From assembly GCA_030867875.1 (NCBI GenBank), contig JAOWCC010001501.1, positions 31,454,792 to 31,518,791 of the forward strand: a stretch of DNA of 64,000 nucleotides, given 5' to 3'. This document shows positions 1-8,663 of this stretch, piece after piece. The DNA is from Actinernus sp. WN-2022. Lineage: Eukaryota > Cnidaria > Anthozoa > Actiniaria > Actinernidae. Below the pieces are notes generated by a model. That model was not told the origin of the DNA and searched no databases. It worked only from the letters and a program-made list of their open reading frames with translations. How positions within the stretch are numbered: the first letter of the stretch is position 1; each line of letters opens with the position of its first letter. A program made the position numbers and the translations under genes.

Positions 1-453
1 TTGTTCTTTAATATTTTTTGTTTGAAAACAACATTTTTTTTTTTTATGTTTAATGAGAGCTTGTTAGCTTTAAACCAAACGGATAATTTGATTAATTAAT
101 TATTTATTGTTTCTTTTAACTGTACAACGTCTTTGGAGCAATACAATAAGTTTGTGTTGTCAGCAAAAAGGGCAAATGATAATACATTGGATGTAGAGTT
201 TGTCATTTATGTATAATTAAAAAAGTGGTCCACGTATTGAGCTGTGGCACTTCATGTGTTACTTTGAAGTGTTGCGACTTATTTCCTTTGTATTCCACAA
301 ATTGACTTATGTTGGAAAGATAGTTTTTGAATCAGTCTAATGGTATGCCCCTGAGACCATAATATTCCAGCTTGCTTAAAAGAATGTTATGATTTACGGT
401 ATCAAAGGCTTTTGATATATAGGTCAAGGAATACACCAATGGTGTATTCTCCT

Positions 454-461
454 CTGTCTAT
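454..461. repeat. hAT target-site duplication, left copy (CTGTCTAT)
   Basis: Exact 8-bp direct repeat. The partner is at 1194-1201, immediately outside the other terminal inverted repeat. Confidence 0.9.
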
Positions 462-1193
462 TAGGCCTGAATAGATTGTGCTCGGCAACTTTTGAGCAAC
501 TTCTGGAGTTTTGAGCAACTTTTTGTACTGCAAGCAACCTAGAGCAACTTTTGCCTTCCTTGGCAACTTTTGAGCAACAAATAATGATAAAACACCCAAA
601 TTATCCCAAATGTTTCTGTTAATTGAAACTGGTCGGCACTAAGAATGTTGTAGACGTGTATTGAATAGTATTGACCCTGCAAATGATTAACATTCCTTTG
701 TTTTCTACTTTCCGTGCATGAATTGATGTGCGCCCACGAACTGGACGGCAGCTATCTAAAAAAGAAGATGTTGGTCATCCAGCCAAGTTCAGCATCTGCT
801 GAGAGAGCCTTCAGTCTTCTGAAGAATGCCTTTAATGACCAGCAAGACACTGCCCTTGAGGATTACCTTGAGGCTTCAGTCATGATTAGATACAACAACG
901 CAAAGAGGCTGTAAACTTTATCACCGTATGTGATATATGCATGGTCAATATCATGAGATTTACTCATTAGAAACTACTTTACTTCATTAGAAAGTACTAC
1001 TATTAGTAGTTATGTTGAACTTTAAGATTATATTGAATTACACATCCAACATCCATGTTTTAAGTTGTTATCTAGAATAAAATGGCTCGCCAAAGTGAGC
1101 AACTTTTTCAAATTTTGGCAACTTTTGAGCAACTTTTAGCCTTTTTTTGGAGCAACTTTGGCTGGATTTGCGAGCACAATCTATTCAGGCCTA
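462..1193 (+). mobile_element. Non-autonomous hAT-type DNA transposon, 732 bp
   Basis: The ends are inverted repeats: TAGGCCTGAATAGATTGTGC at the left and its complement at the right (about 23 bp perfect). They are flanked by an exact 8-bp direct repeat CTGTCTAT (454-461 and 1194-1201). An 8-bp target duplication is the hAT hallmark. Just inside both ends are several copies of GAGCAACTTTT in like orientation, which look like subterminal transposase-binding repeats. The middle keeps only the C-terminal piece of a transposase (714-914). It sits inside the older LINE, so it is younger than that LINE. Confidence 0.88.
714..914 (+). pseudogene. hAT transposase C-terminal dimerisation-domain fragment
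   Basis: This 66-codon reading frame ends in a natural stop. Its core QPSSASAERAFSLLK...AF is the characteristic (P)SSAxxERxFS motif of the hAT C-terminal dimerisation domain, followed by LEDYLEASVMIRYN, the usual helix after it. The N-terminal BED finger and the catalytic DDE regions are missing, so it cannot be a working transposase by itself. The flanking DNA has hAT-type termini, which supports descent from the parent autonomous element by internal deletion. The ATG at 714 is simply the first in the frame and need not be used. Confidence 0.75.
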
Positions 1194-1651
1194 CTGTCTA
1201 TGGCTGTTGATATTTTATCAATACAATTTAATAGTGCCATATATGTTGAGTGTTCCTGTCTAAAACCATATTGGTTCTTATTATAAATGATTTTATTTGC
1301 ATTTAAATATTCAATGAGCCGTGTATACATTACTTTTTCAAGTACGTTGGAAAATGATGGCAGAACAGAAACTGGTCTATAGTTACTATAAACATGTATA
1401 TCACCTGATTTAAATAAAAGGTATTATTTTGGCAATTTTTAGCTTGTCTGGAACTATTCCTGTTTGAAGGGAGATCAGGTTTATGAGTTTGCTTAATGGT
1501 TCAGAGATCATTGTAATAATAGCTTTTAATAACCTGTTATTGATCTTGTCAAATCCAGAGCTAGATTTGTTTTTGAGTGTCATTGTAATTAATTGAATTT
1601 CAGTTGAGTTGGTTGGCCAAAGGAACATGCTTGTAGGGTAATTTTCTTTAA

Positions 1652-2147
1652 AGGAGAACTGAAGCCTAAAATCAACTTTAGCTCAATGAGTAGATCTAAA
1701 CATGAAAAGACTCATACCAACATTTATTTTACTGCGTTTTGCGTCAAAGGAAAGAAAATATGCAAATCTTCCTCCCAACCGCCGCTAAGTACAGACGGCT
1801 CAATTCCTGTAATCTGTGACGAACGATACGGGGAATAAATTAGTTTTGTCATGTTGTTTTCGGCTTTCAACAGATGGACTAACGACTCATAATTGCGCAC
1901 TATTGTACTTTCTTTGTGTTGAAGTGTGGTTGTTTTTCCTTGGTATGCATGACGTACAATACGGGGAAAAAACACTGAATTGAGCCGCCACACAAACTAG
2001 CTTTATCAGCGGAGAATTGGCTATTTTTCGATCTTCTAAACGTATTTCCTCTTTTTGGACGTGTACCACAAAGAAATAAAATAGAAGTAATTTCTCTTGA
2101 ATACAAGTTTGTACAGTCGTCGGATTTATTTAGGGTTCAGTTCTCCT
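1652..2147. mobile_element. TTAA-flanked MITE-like element, 496 bp
   Basis: It begins AGGAGAACTGAAGCCTAAA and ends with the near-exact complement, with TTAA directly outside each end (1648-1651 and 2148-2151). The interrupted LINE continues on both sides. A TTAA target duplication is typical of piggyBac-like elements. No transposase is encoded, and the short reverse-strand frames inside have no recognisable content. Confidence 0.75.
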
Positions 2148-2460
2148 TTAAGGTAAGATTTAAAACGTGTAGAGGTGTTAGAAATTTTGCTAGCAAAGTT
2201 ATTTCCTATGTTTGTGAATAACTGACCAAATTTATTGGCAATTAAGTTAAGATTAATGTCCTTGGTGTTGTTATCCAAAAATGACCTGGATAGTTATTAT
2301 TACTGCAGTTTTTATTTAAAATTTCAGAGTATTTTCCACGTTTCTTATATGTTGCTTTTAGATCTTTCTAATTTGTCTTTGAAATTAAAGACATTTTAGA
2401 TATTTTAAGGAGAGTTGTAAGTTTATTTCTATAGTTTTTAACTTTTCTTTGTTGATTTCA

Positions 2461-2758
2461 GATGGGGTTTGTGGTGTTTATTCAGGCCACAAAGGGCAAA
2501 CTACTCGGCATACATACTGACACACGAGGGTCCCGGAGTCGCACACTCTGGCTCGTCACGAACACTACATTAGGTCCCGGATGTACAATACGTCATGACT
2601 CATTAACATATGCACAGGAAGTGTGTCTAGCTACTACAAACACTACAATCCCTCTTCTTCTTCAGGTTACTGTTCTGATAAACAACAACTATAACGTATA
2701 CAATGGTTTGCAAGTCCATCGTAAAACTAAACGAATACTGTCCAAAGTCTTGTAAGAC
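2461..2758 (-). other. Possible remnant LTR or 3' end of the gypsy element
   Basis: On the reverse strand this stretch follows directly after the gypsy pol C-terminus. It contains TGTAGTGTTTGTAGTAGC and an AATAAA near its far end (CTGAATAAACACC), as a 3' LTR would. No second LTR copy was found beyond 22320, so the identity rests on position alone. Confidence 0.3.
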
Positions 2759-3225
2759 CTAGCCTATATCATAGTCCTCTAAGGCTCGTGGAGGTCTACA
2801 AACTCTCCCAGATCGCCTTCGCAACTGTGCCTGTTCAGCAGCTGCGCCCTGTTCTGGTACCACAAACAACTGCTTTGCTTCTGTACGAACTGGTTCTAGC
2901 TGTGGCAGGTCATCCTGTTGGTTGACAACTTGCTCCTGAGACAATGTTCCGGGTGGAGGTTGATCTACCCCTTGCTGAATAACTGGTGTCTGGAACTTCT
3001 TAACATGTTGAATGTTCCTCTTGTATTCATCCCCAGTTTTCTCTTCTCCAGCAATACGGAATCACCTGTATTCACATCCCGATCTGCAGCATGGAACTTC
3101 TTATCCACGTAATCTTTGTTAGCCTGTTTCTTCTCTGCGTCACGGTCTCTGACCTGTTGATATCTAACATCATTCCCATCGTCATCATACTCAGGTAGCT
3201 TCGTGGTCAGCTTTCTCTTATACAA
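2759..3225 (-). pseudogene. Gypsy pol C-terminal tail
   Basis: Two overlapping-register pieces follow the integrase core. The first (from 3225) contains KKQANKDYVDKKFHA and GDSVLLEKRK, like the post-core GDxVLLK region of gypsy integrases. The second ends with RRRSGRVCRPPRALEDYD, typical of the basic (S/T)xRxxRPPxxLxDY end of gypsy polyproteins. The two pieces are not in one continuous frame. Confidence 0.65.
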
Positions 3226-4252
3226 TAACTCCGATGGGCTCTTCCCCGTAGTGGTATATGTTCAGTCGATCGATACGCAAGTAGAAACTTGTTCAGCTCG
3301 ACACGCCAATTCTTCCCTTCTGCGTGCGACGCTCTCGTGGATTTCAAAAGCGATCTGTTTTGACGTTCTACCTCACCATTCGCTCTTGGCCAAAGTGGTG
3401 TAGTGTACCGATGTTCAACACCCAACTCCTTCAAATAACTTTCCATCTCTTCGGATACAAGGTTAGAACCGTTATCTGTTCTCAGTCCCGTTGGTACACC
3501 ATGTCGTGCAAATTGTGAATCTAGACACCGAATTATCACTTCACTTGACGTCGAATGAACTACGTCCACTTCCATCCATCTGGGCCGGGTTGTTCAAAGC
3601 CCGATTAGTGCTAATCCAGGGTTAATTTCCATGACAACCAATAGGTTCTGTGCAGAGTTAATCCAGGATTAACACTAATCGGGCTTTGAACAACCCGGCC
3701 CTGCTGAAGTAATCAACTAAGACAATCAAGTGCTCACCCGTAGGTAGCGGTCCCATCAAATCTAGGGCAAGCTCTTTCCATGGTCTATCCAGCATCTTTG
3801 TAGGCTTAACTAGTGGTGGTGGTACATGCTTAGTCACTAGCTGTCAGCCGTAGCACTCCCTGCATCTCCTCTCTGCCTCTTTATCGATCCCCGGCCACCA
3901 TACCTTCGACCGTAACCTCTCTTTGGTCTTTACGATACCTTGGTGCATGCCCTTCATGTGCCAAGCCAATCACTCTCTTCCGCAACTCAGCAGGAATAAC
4001 AATTCTGGTACCCCGAAGAATTACATAACCGATTAATGTCAACTCGTTTCGTACCATCAGGTAGGGTTTGGGAGCTTTCTCCCAGTTCCCGTGTATCAAA
4101 CATTCGCGCACTGCAAGCAACTCATCATCCTGTGCTGATGCACTCTTTATCTCCCGAATTCTGAGAGCAACCGGTAACTGCACGAACATACCCGTCATCC
4201 CGTAAGAACTCGTTGTTTGCCAAACGCGACAGTGCATCCGCAATGTTCCCAC
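3207..4252 (-). pseudogene. Gypsy integrase (zinc region and catalytic core), disrupted
   Basis: The piece from 4252 to 3881 leads into an H-x3-H-like stretch (LAHEGHAP). After the foldback at 3582-3701, the frame from 3575 carries core motifs LRTDNGSNLVSEEM (catalytic Asp) and NGEVERQNRSLLK (catalytic Glu). The first catalytic Asp segment falls near the foldback junction. This is a gypsy integrase, distinct from the Polinton's own integrase at 11896-12990. Expression of an intact protein is not possible from this copy. Confidence 0.75.
3582..3701. repeat. 120-bp foldback MITE inside gypsy integrase
   Basis: The left arm GGGCCGGGTTGTTCAAAGCC and the right arm GGCTTTGAACAACCCGGCCC are exact complements, and the match continues through the CGATTAGTGCTAATCC-type inner part. 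A CTG may be duplicated outside the arms. A diverged end of the same family starts near 33551. Confidence 0.8.
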
Positions 4253-4620
4253 TCAAAGACACGCAGCACACCTTGTAGTTGTATGACTGCAAGCGCAAAA
4301 CCCATCGCTCCACTCTTTTAGATGGCTTTGACTTTCTTGAATAGAGAACCCTCAGTGCCTCATGATCCGTAACTAAGTCAAACTCTGGCAGTCCCTGCAA
4401 GTACAGGTTGAACCTTTCGCAGACCCACACAAGTGCCAGTGCCTCTTTCTCCGTTTGACTATAACGACGCTCTAGCTACATCACTCAGACTTCAACTAGC
4501 ATAAGACACAGCGCGACTCTGTCCATTCTTTTCCTGGACTAGCACAGCCCCGAGTTCCACTGGGCTAGCATCCGCAATAACTCTTGTATGTGCTTCCTTG
4601 TCAAAGTAAGCCAACGCTGA
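4125..4620 (-). pseudogene. Gypsy RNase H domain fragment
   Basis: Reverse-strand translation contains FDLVTDHEALRVLYSRK and RVERWVLRLQSYNYKV followed by GNIADALSRL, the standard end of the gypsy RNase H (TDHxxL...R...W...L...G..N..ADALSR). Upstream, near 4500-4600, out-of-frame remnants resemble the start of the domain (ASPVELGAVLVQ). The Polinton entered just upstream of this domain, between reverse transcriptase and RNase H. Confidence 0.75.
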
Positions 4621-4625
4621 TGCAT

Positions 4626-4631
4626 CAGCTA
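4626..4631. repeat. Polinton target-site duplication, left (CAGCTA)
   Basis: Exact 6-bp copy of 21466-21471, directly outside the terminal inverted repeat. Six base pairs is the duplication length made by Polinton integrases. Confidence 0.92.
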
Positions 4632-4703
4632 ACTACTATAACCACAGCTTTGACCCCCTTATTAGTATGCAAGAAACCTATGACCCCCCAATTGCCACGC
4701 CCA
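4632..4703. repeat. Polinton left terminal inverted repeat, 72 bp
   Basis: Starts ACTACTATAACCACAGC. It matches the complement of 21394-21465 at 71 of 72 positions (one C/T difference). Similarity stops at the inner edge. This is short for a Polinton, where repeats of 100 to more than 1000 bp are common. Confidence 0.93.
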
Positions 4704-4873
4704 GGATATTTTTTTAAAGTTGTAGGATTCGGCATAATTAGTGGTAAGCCAAAAAACCCTTTGATTTGTATCCCTCGCCCACCGAGAAATACGAATATAC
4801 TTTACTAAAGTTACTAAACTTTTGAGAATGCAGTAAGGTACAACACGCTCACTTTGGTTTTTGTGAAGATCAT

Positions 4874-4879
4874 TTTATT
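4874..4879 (-). terminator. Polyadenylation signal for ORF275
   Basis: AATAAA on the reverse strand, about 70 bases past the stop codon of the leftmost gene. Confidence 0.45.
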
Positions 4880-4946
4880 TTTTCGTATGCAACAGGATAC
4901 AACGTGATAAGTAAAATACAGTTCTCAATGTTCTTATTCTTAGGTT

Positions 4947-5774
4947 TCAAACGGTCTTTAGTGTACACCTGTTATGGAGCAATATAGCTTTTTGAGCATC
5001 AGGTTCTGGACTTTTGAATTTTTCTCCTGTCTCCAAAACAAGGTACTCGTACAAAGTAGGTAAACAAAAATACACGAATGGTAGTTTTATTACTGTAAAC
5101 CCACCATCAAGTTTGGGTACGAAGCAACAACGCCTCTTTGAGTTCTTCAGCATCTTTTCCCATGGCAGGGTGTGGCTGTTGTAATGGCCTGTGGTGTCGT
5201 TGAACAATTGACACACCAAGTCCATTGCTATGTGTTTGAGATAGAGCTTTGTGGTTTGGATCCTTGGTCCTTCATCCTGTCCTTGGTTTTGGTCATGCAT
5301 GAGTTCGATCATCTTTGAGTAGTTATTGGTTTCGTAAAGGTCTTCAAGGTACTTTTTCACGATCTGTTTAGTCTTCTCGTACTCTGGGTTCTCAGGCTTG
5401 GTTTGGTATTCTTGGTCCATAACGTGGGAAAACAGTTGGAACAGTTTTTTCAGTGGGAGTTTTTTCATCAAAAGGAGGTGTACGATGTTGAACACATTTT
5501 TCCAAAACTGTTCATCAGGTTCCCAATCAAGCAGTTCGTTCAGAGTAGCTTGTCGTCCTGTCTCAGCTTCGAGCTCTTCGACCCTTTGATGATTTCCTAT
5601 GCGTTCACAGGTATGGTAAAACAGAAATCGAAACAATGTTTTCAGATCTCTAACTTCGGTTGTTTCTTCTTCTTCGACTTTTGTACCCGTACTCGGATCG
5701 AGCTTCATTTTCTTTACGGATGGCTCGTTTTCTTGGGGATTCAAAGGTTCCAGGATTCGACCGCTTCTCAACAT
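4947..5774 (-). CDS. Unknown Polinton accessory protein ORF275
   Basis: This 275-residue frame starts at a clear ATG (5772-5774). I do not recognise the family. The first 35 residues are polar with a short basic patch (VKKMKL), possibly a nuclear signal. An acidic run (VEEEETTEV) follows, then a mostly helical-looking body with leucine-rich stretches (NIVHLLLMKKLPLKKLFQLF). A more hydrophobic C-terminal third contains paired cysteines (RRCCFVP). No catalytic motif, signal peptide or transmembrane segment is evident. It is the only gene on the left arm transcribed toward the left terminus, and it is divergent from ORF213 across a 239-bp gap. Lineage-specific Polinton genes often sit near the ends and may modify host responses or replication, but nothing here shows that. 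Confidence 0.8.
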   Translation of the reverse strand: MLRSGRILEPLNPQENEPSVKKMKLDPSTGTKVEEEETTEVRDLKTLFRFLFYHTCERIGNHQRVEELEAETGRQATLNELLDWEPDEQFWKNVFNIVHLLLMKKLPLKKLFQLFSHVMDQEYQTKPENPEYEKTKQIVKKYLEDLYETNNYSKMIELMHDQNQGQDEGPRIQTTKLYLKHIAMDLVCQLFNDTTGHYNSHTLPWEKMLKNSKRRCCFVPKLDGGFTVIKLPFVYFCLPTLYEYLVLETGEKFKSPEPDAQKAILLHNRCTLKTV

Positions 5775-6013
5775 TTTGGTGTATCTGTTATTACTTCAAC
5801 GTGTTTGGCTCGACTGTAGTCATTCCCACGTTGAAACACATTTTGGTATAACTAGGCTGGTTGCGCATGTCAAACATATTCCATTGTTGTTTCTTTGTTC
5901 TATTCTTTGGCACTACGTTCTCGTTCTCAGTCTCCTCCTTGATCTGATATAAATGACTAGGACATTTTTATTTTATCATTTTTCTCGCACTATCGTTACC
6001 ATCGCTGGAAAAT
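5775..6013. promoter_or_regulatory. Divergent promoter region, with TATA box toward ORF213
   Basis: The 239-bp gap lies between two outward-facing start codons, so it must drive both genes. TATAAA at 5948-5953 is about 60 bases before the ORF213 ATG, a plausible core promoter. The matching element for ORF275 is not clear. Confidence 0.5.
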
Positions 6014-6655
6014 ATGAACCGTCTCACGATCATTAGGAAGTTCCATTCAACTCCCGTAGATCAACTTCCACTTTGGGAATTTGAGGTTCTGGAAACTGGA
6101 GAAACATTTGCAAGCCTTACTGGAGAAATTTCATCAGCCTTTGCAAACTACGTGCGAGAGAAAGAGGTAGAAGAAGATGTACTTGCCACTTTTGGAAGTT
6201 CCGAGTCTTTGAACAATCATCGCATGAGTTTGCAGATACCTGAACCCTGTTCCAGCGCAACGGAGGACGAACCTCAACGTACGCCCAGACAAGAAGAGAT
6301 TGAGAACATTCTCATCCAATCCTATGCTCAAGTTCTCGTTGACATTATATCGGTTGTGGTGAGGGATGCCTGTGAAGGCTGCCGCGTTGATCACCCCTCT
6401 CAAACCCGCCATGACTGCCTGATGTTGGATAATGATATCAGAGTATATCGTTACCTCACAGACGCCCTGCCCAAGGTTAATGAAGACAATGTGATGAACG
6501 TCTTCACGAAGAGCACAGAATCCATGTCGCCGCCTCTGAACGGACTTGAACTTTTAAAATATCAATGTAAAGATTGCAGACAGGAAATCCTAGCCAGGAA
6601 GAGAGAGGATCTTGAAGATGTGTTGATTCAAAAACTTGATTGTGATATGTATTAG
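6014..6655 (+). CDS. Polinton Cys/His-motif protein ORF213
   Basis: A 213-residue protein from an ATG in context AATATGAAC. Around residues 119-135 it has a compact metal-site pattern C-x2-C-x3-H-x5-H-x-C (CEGCRVDHPSQTRHDC). A second pair CKDC lies near residue 185. The rest is acidic, with an apparent low-complexity linker (residues 75-100) and a helical C-terminus. I have a vague recollection that Cys/His-rich proteins of this kind with an HPSQxxH core occur in other animal Polintons. I cannot verify that here and know no assigned function. The pattern would suit a small zinc-stabilised DNA- or protein-binding fold. It is the first of four rightward genes, 121 bases ahead of the ATPase, with its own AATAAA between them. 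Confidence 0.8.
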   Translation: MNRLTIIRKFHSTPVDQLPLWEFEVLETGETFASLTGEISSAFANYVREKEVEEDVLATFGSSESLNNHRMSLQIPEPCSSATEDEPQRTPRQEEIENILIQSYAQVLVDIISVVVRDACEGCRVDHPSQTRHDCLMLDNDIRVYRYLTDALPKVNEDNVMNVFTKSTESMSPPLNGLELLKYQCKDCRQEILARKREDLEDVLIQKLDCDMY

Positions 6656-6701
6656 TTACTGTTGACGGCATTTGTTTTTCTTTTGATGTGATTTTTTTTT
6701 A

Positions 6702-6707
6702 AATAAA
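6702..6707 (+). terminator. Polyadenylation signal after ORF213
   Basis: AATAAA 47 bases past the ORF213 stop and before the ATPase start, suggesting that ORF213 has its own transcript end. Confidence 0.5.
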
Positions 6708-6776
6708 AGCACGAAGGAAGAGGATAGAACTGTGTGTCTGTGTTGTTGTTTTGTTATTTTCACGATACCTTTCACC

Positions 6777-7424
6777 ATGACGGATGTTCGTTTTAAATGT
6801 CCTACTAGCATTATGATTTCAGGACCAACTCAATGTGGTAAAACGGTACTGACTCGAAAACTATTGACTCAATCGCATGAGTTATTTAACGAAGAGATAT
6901 GTAAAATTGTCTACTGCTATGGGGCATATCAACCGGTGTTTTTAGACTTCCAACGAGAGATTCCCAACATCGTATTCGTTGAAGGATTCCCAGACAATGT
7001 ATTGGAACTGTTTGGCGGTAATCCTGGGGTATTGGTTATTGATGATTTGATGGGGTCATGTTCGAATGACGAACGCATGGCTGATATCATGACAAAGTTT
7101 TCGCACCATCGAAACATAACGGTAATATATATCGTCCAAAATCTGTTTCCCCCAGGAAAGTTTTCCCGGACCATCTCGTTGAATTGTCACTACATATTCG
7201 CATTTGAAAATGCACGTGATTCTCTGGGAATTTCAAATCTGATTCAGCAAGCTTTTCGGCAGAGGGCAGAACGACGTTATGCAATGGAGAGCTTTGATGA
7301 TGCAGCAATTCGACCGTATGGATACCTTTTGTTTGATATGCACCCAAGAACACCGGTTGAATTTAGATTGCGAACTAATATTTTTCCGGGAGAACGTCAT
7401 ATTGCTTATGTAAAACGTACATAA
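6777..7424 (+). CDS. A32-like (FtsK/HerA superfamily) genome-packaging ATPase
   Basis: 215 residues from the ATG at 6777; the frame is open further upstream but has only non-ATG codons there. Walker A is GPTQCGKT (residues 16-23) and Walker B is VLVIDD (85-90). The downstream IYIVQN stretch fits the polar sensor motif of A32 ATPases. The size matches the compact ATPases of Polintons, virophages and nucleocytoplasmic large DNA viruses, which power DNA translocation into the capsid. There are no membrane segments. It is followed after 37 bases by ORF110 and belongs to the rightward block opposite the capsid cluster. All key residues are present, so activity is plausible. Confidence 0.93.
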   Translation: MTDVRFKCPTSIMISGPTQCGKTVLTRKLLTQSHELFNEEICKIVYCYGAYQPVFLDFQREIPNIVFVEGFPDNVLELFGGNPGVLVIDDLMGSCSNDERMADIMTKFSHHRNITVIYIVQNLFPPGKFSRTISLNCHYIFAFENARDSLGISNLIQQAFRQRAERRYAMESFDDAAIRPYGYLLFDMHPRTPVEFRLRTNIFPGERHIAYVKRT

Positions 7425-7461
7425 GTCAGGTTCATTTGTACCGATTTCCATTTTAATCATC

Positions 7462-7794
7462 ATGTCTCAACGTGTAAGGCGCAACCTTGATTTCCTATCA
7501 GTGTTAACCAAGTGTAACACAAAACAAAGAAAGGCGTTACTTGAACACTGTAACAAAGACCTTATCATCACTATTTGTGAACTAGCCGTGAATGTCTTAA
7601 AAGGTGTGGTAAACCTGACTGCAGCACAGAAAGCTCGTCTACATCGATTCAGAAAACAGCTGCGAACATTGGCTGATAAAAGTGTACCACTGAGTCAAAA
7701 GAAGCGCTTCGTCATCCAACGTGGAGGATCACTTTTACTTTCTCTTCTTCCACCTGTGGTAGCGGCTCTAACCAATTTATTTACTGCAAAATGA
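7462..7794 (+). CDS. Small basic Polinton protein ORF110
   Basis: 110 residues, strongly basic. A helical N-terminal two-thirds (TKCNTKQRKALLEHC...ICELAVNVLKG) is followed by RLHRFRKQLRTLADK, then VIQRGG and a hydrophobic C-terminus (LLLSLLPPVVAAL). Small basic proteins of this shape beside the ATPase are, to my knowledge, common in animal Polintons and adintovirus-like elements, and a core or DNA-condensing role has been suggested for such proteins. The Gly-Gly near the C-terminus could be a protease site, but it does not match the strict adenain consensus. The stop codon overlaps the next start as ATGA. Function remains inferred. Confidence 0.78.
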   Translation: MSQRVRRNLDFLSVLTKCNTKQRKALLEHCNKDLIITICELAVNVLKGVVNLTAAQKARLHRFRKQLRTLADKSVPLSQKKRFVIQRGGSLLLSLLPPVVAALTNLFTAK

Positions 7795-8582
7795 AGTTTG
7801 CAAAACGCATGGTATTGGTTCCGGAGGATTTTATGGACATGATCGAACGCAAAAACGAACAACGAACATCACCGGAAACGAAATCCCTGCTTCGTCTGGA
7901 AAAGAAAATGGAGGGAATTTTGCACAACCCTAATGAAAGTGCAGACAGCACCGTGCACGAATACAATCAAAATCTACAGCGTTATCTTGATGTTCAAGAG
8001 CAACAGCAACAATATATCCCGACGGTAAAAATCCATAAGGAGGATTCTTCGAAGGAGAAAAACCCCGAACCCTTGCCGGTGGTTTCTAATCGGGAAACTA
8101 TCCATGATTCAGACCCCATCATGACTGAAGGTGAAATTCTTGAATCAGTCCCAAAAAGTTCTCGAAATTTAGCCAAGGCCATGATCACTCGCCTCAAAGC
8201 TAACCCTGACAAAGTGAAGTGGGATGGTAAAGGACAAGTAACTATCGATAACCAGGTGATTGGAGGGTCCAACATTATCGATTTGATAAATGACCAGCTA
8301 CGTTCAAGGCGAAATTTCAACCCTTCTGGGTGGAGGAATTTCTCTGATTCTCTAGCCGAAATCAACATGCCACGTTATCTCATGCGAAACAAACAAAGAC
8401 GTAGCTATATCGATCAACAAGAGAAAGCTACTACACCACTCCTAAAAACTCCAACCGTTGCACGACCACCGCGTATTCTACCTCCGACCCCACCCACGAC
8501 ACCTAGGACCCTTCAGAAAGATAGTTCAAAATCCAAAAGGTACAAGATCAAAAGACTATCAGACAACTGGGTTACGTACTAA
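7791..8582 (+). CDS. Polinton structural or accessory protein ORF263
   Basis: 263 residues, overlapping the upstream gene by four bases (ATGA), so the start is fixed by the overlap. It opens FAKRMVLVPEDFMDMIERK, then has a Gln-rich helical stretch (VQEQQQQYIP, about residue 70). Mid-protein is a conserved-looking segment (KANPDKVKWDGKGQVTIDN and IDLINDQLRSRRNFNPSGW). The tail is Pro/Thr-rich with basic residues (RPPRILPPTPPTTP). The VKWDxxGxVxIDxxxIxGSNIxDL arrangement looks familiar from Polinton proteins between the ATPase and the protease. I cannot name a function. It is the last gene of the rightward block and converges on the protease gene. Confidence 0.78.
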   Translation: MKFAKRMVLVPEDFMDMIERKNEQRTSPETKSLLRLEKKMEGILHNPNESADSTVHEYNQNLQRYLDVQEQQQQYIPTVKIHKEDSSKEKNPEPLPVVSNRETIHDSDPIMTEGEILESVPKSSRNLAKAMITRLKANPDKVKWDGKGQVTIDNQVIGGSNIIDLINDQLRSRRNFNPSGWRNFSDSLAEINMPRYLMRNKQRRSYIDQQEKATTPLLKTPTVARPPRILPPTPPTTPRTLQKDSSKSKRYKIKRLSDNWVTY

Positions 8583-8618
8583 AAGAAAGACAAACCAGTT
8601 ATAATTCCTTTTGTATTC

Positions 8619-8638
8619 TTTATTGTGAATCAAATAAA
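8619..8638. terminator. Paired polyadenylation signals between convergent gene blocks
   Basis: AATAAA is on the plus strand at 8633-8638 (after ORF263) and on the minus strand at 8619-8624. The minus-strand signal lies 40-45 bases past the protease stop. The two transcription blocks meet in only about 80 bases. Confidence 0.6.
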
Positions 8639-8663
8639 GTAAAGATCGAGTACATAAAACTAT

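Larger units (their letters stand above)
1..2460 (-). mobile_element. Degenerate CR1/L2-like LINE (ORF2 remnant)
   Basis: Reverse-strand translations match successive parts of a non-LTR reverse transcriptase, in the same order as the intact LINE ORF2 at 59009-62128. They run from a pre-palm segment (1410-1628, containing SSGFDKINNRLLK and GIVPDKLKIAKIIP) through an FLDL...KAFDTVNH-like segment near 390-440 to the palm box near 156-167. The palm box reads FADN instead of the FADD expected for catalysis. Frames shift repeatedly, so the copy is dead. Two later elements interrupt it (462-1193 and 1652-2147), and the LINE sequence resumes cleanly on the far side of each. The 3' end is cut off by the window edge. 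No promoter or ORF1 is visible. Confidence 0.8.
2759..4631 (-). mobile_element. Ty3/gypsy retrotransposon, 3' half of pol (RNase H, integrase, tail)
   Basis: Reverse-strand frames give, in pol order, RNase H (about 4620-4125), the integrase zinc region and core (4252-3207), and the C-terminal tail (3225-2759). The other half, with the reverse transcriptase, is at 21466-22320 in the same orientation. The two halves were separated by the Polinton insertion, and the CAGCTA duplication marks the break. The copy is also interrupted by a 120-bp foldback (3582-3701) and by frameshifts. It was therefore already inactive or became so later. Confidence 0.85.

Noticed and set aside
462..1193. GAGCAACTTTT repeats considered as a CRISPR-like array
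   Set aside because: Short, irregularly spaced and confined to the ends of a hAT-type element in a eukaryotic genome.
2965..4430. Integrase and RNase H frames considered as Polinton genes
   Set aside because: They lie outside the CAGCTA duplication and belong to the gypsy element in which the Polinton inserted.
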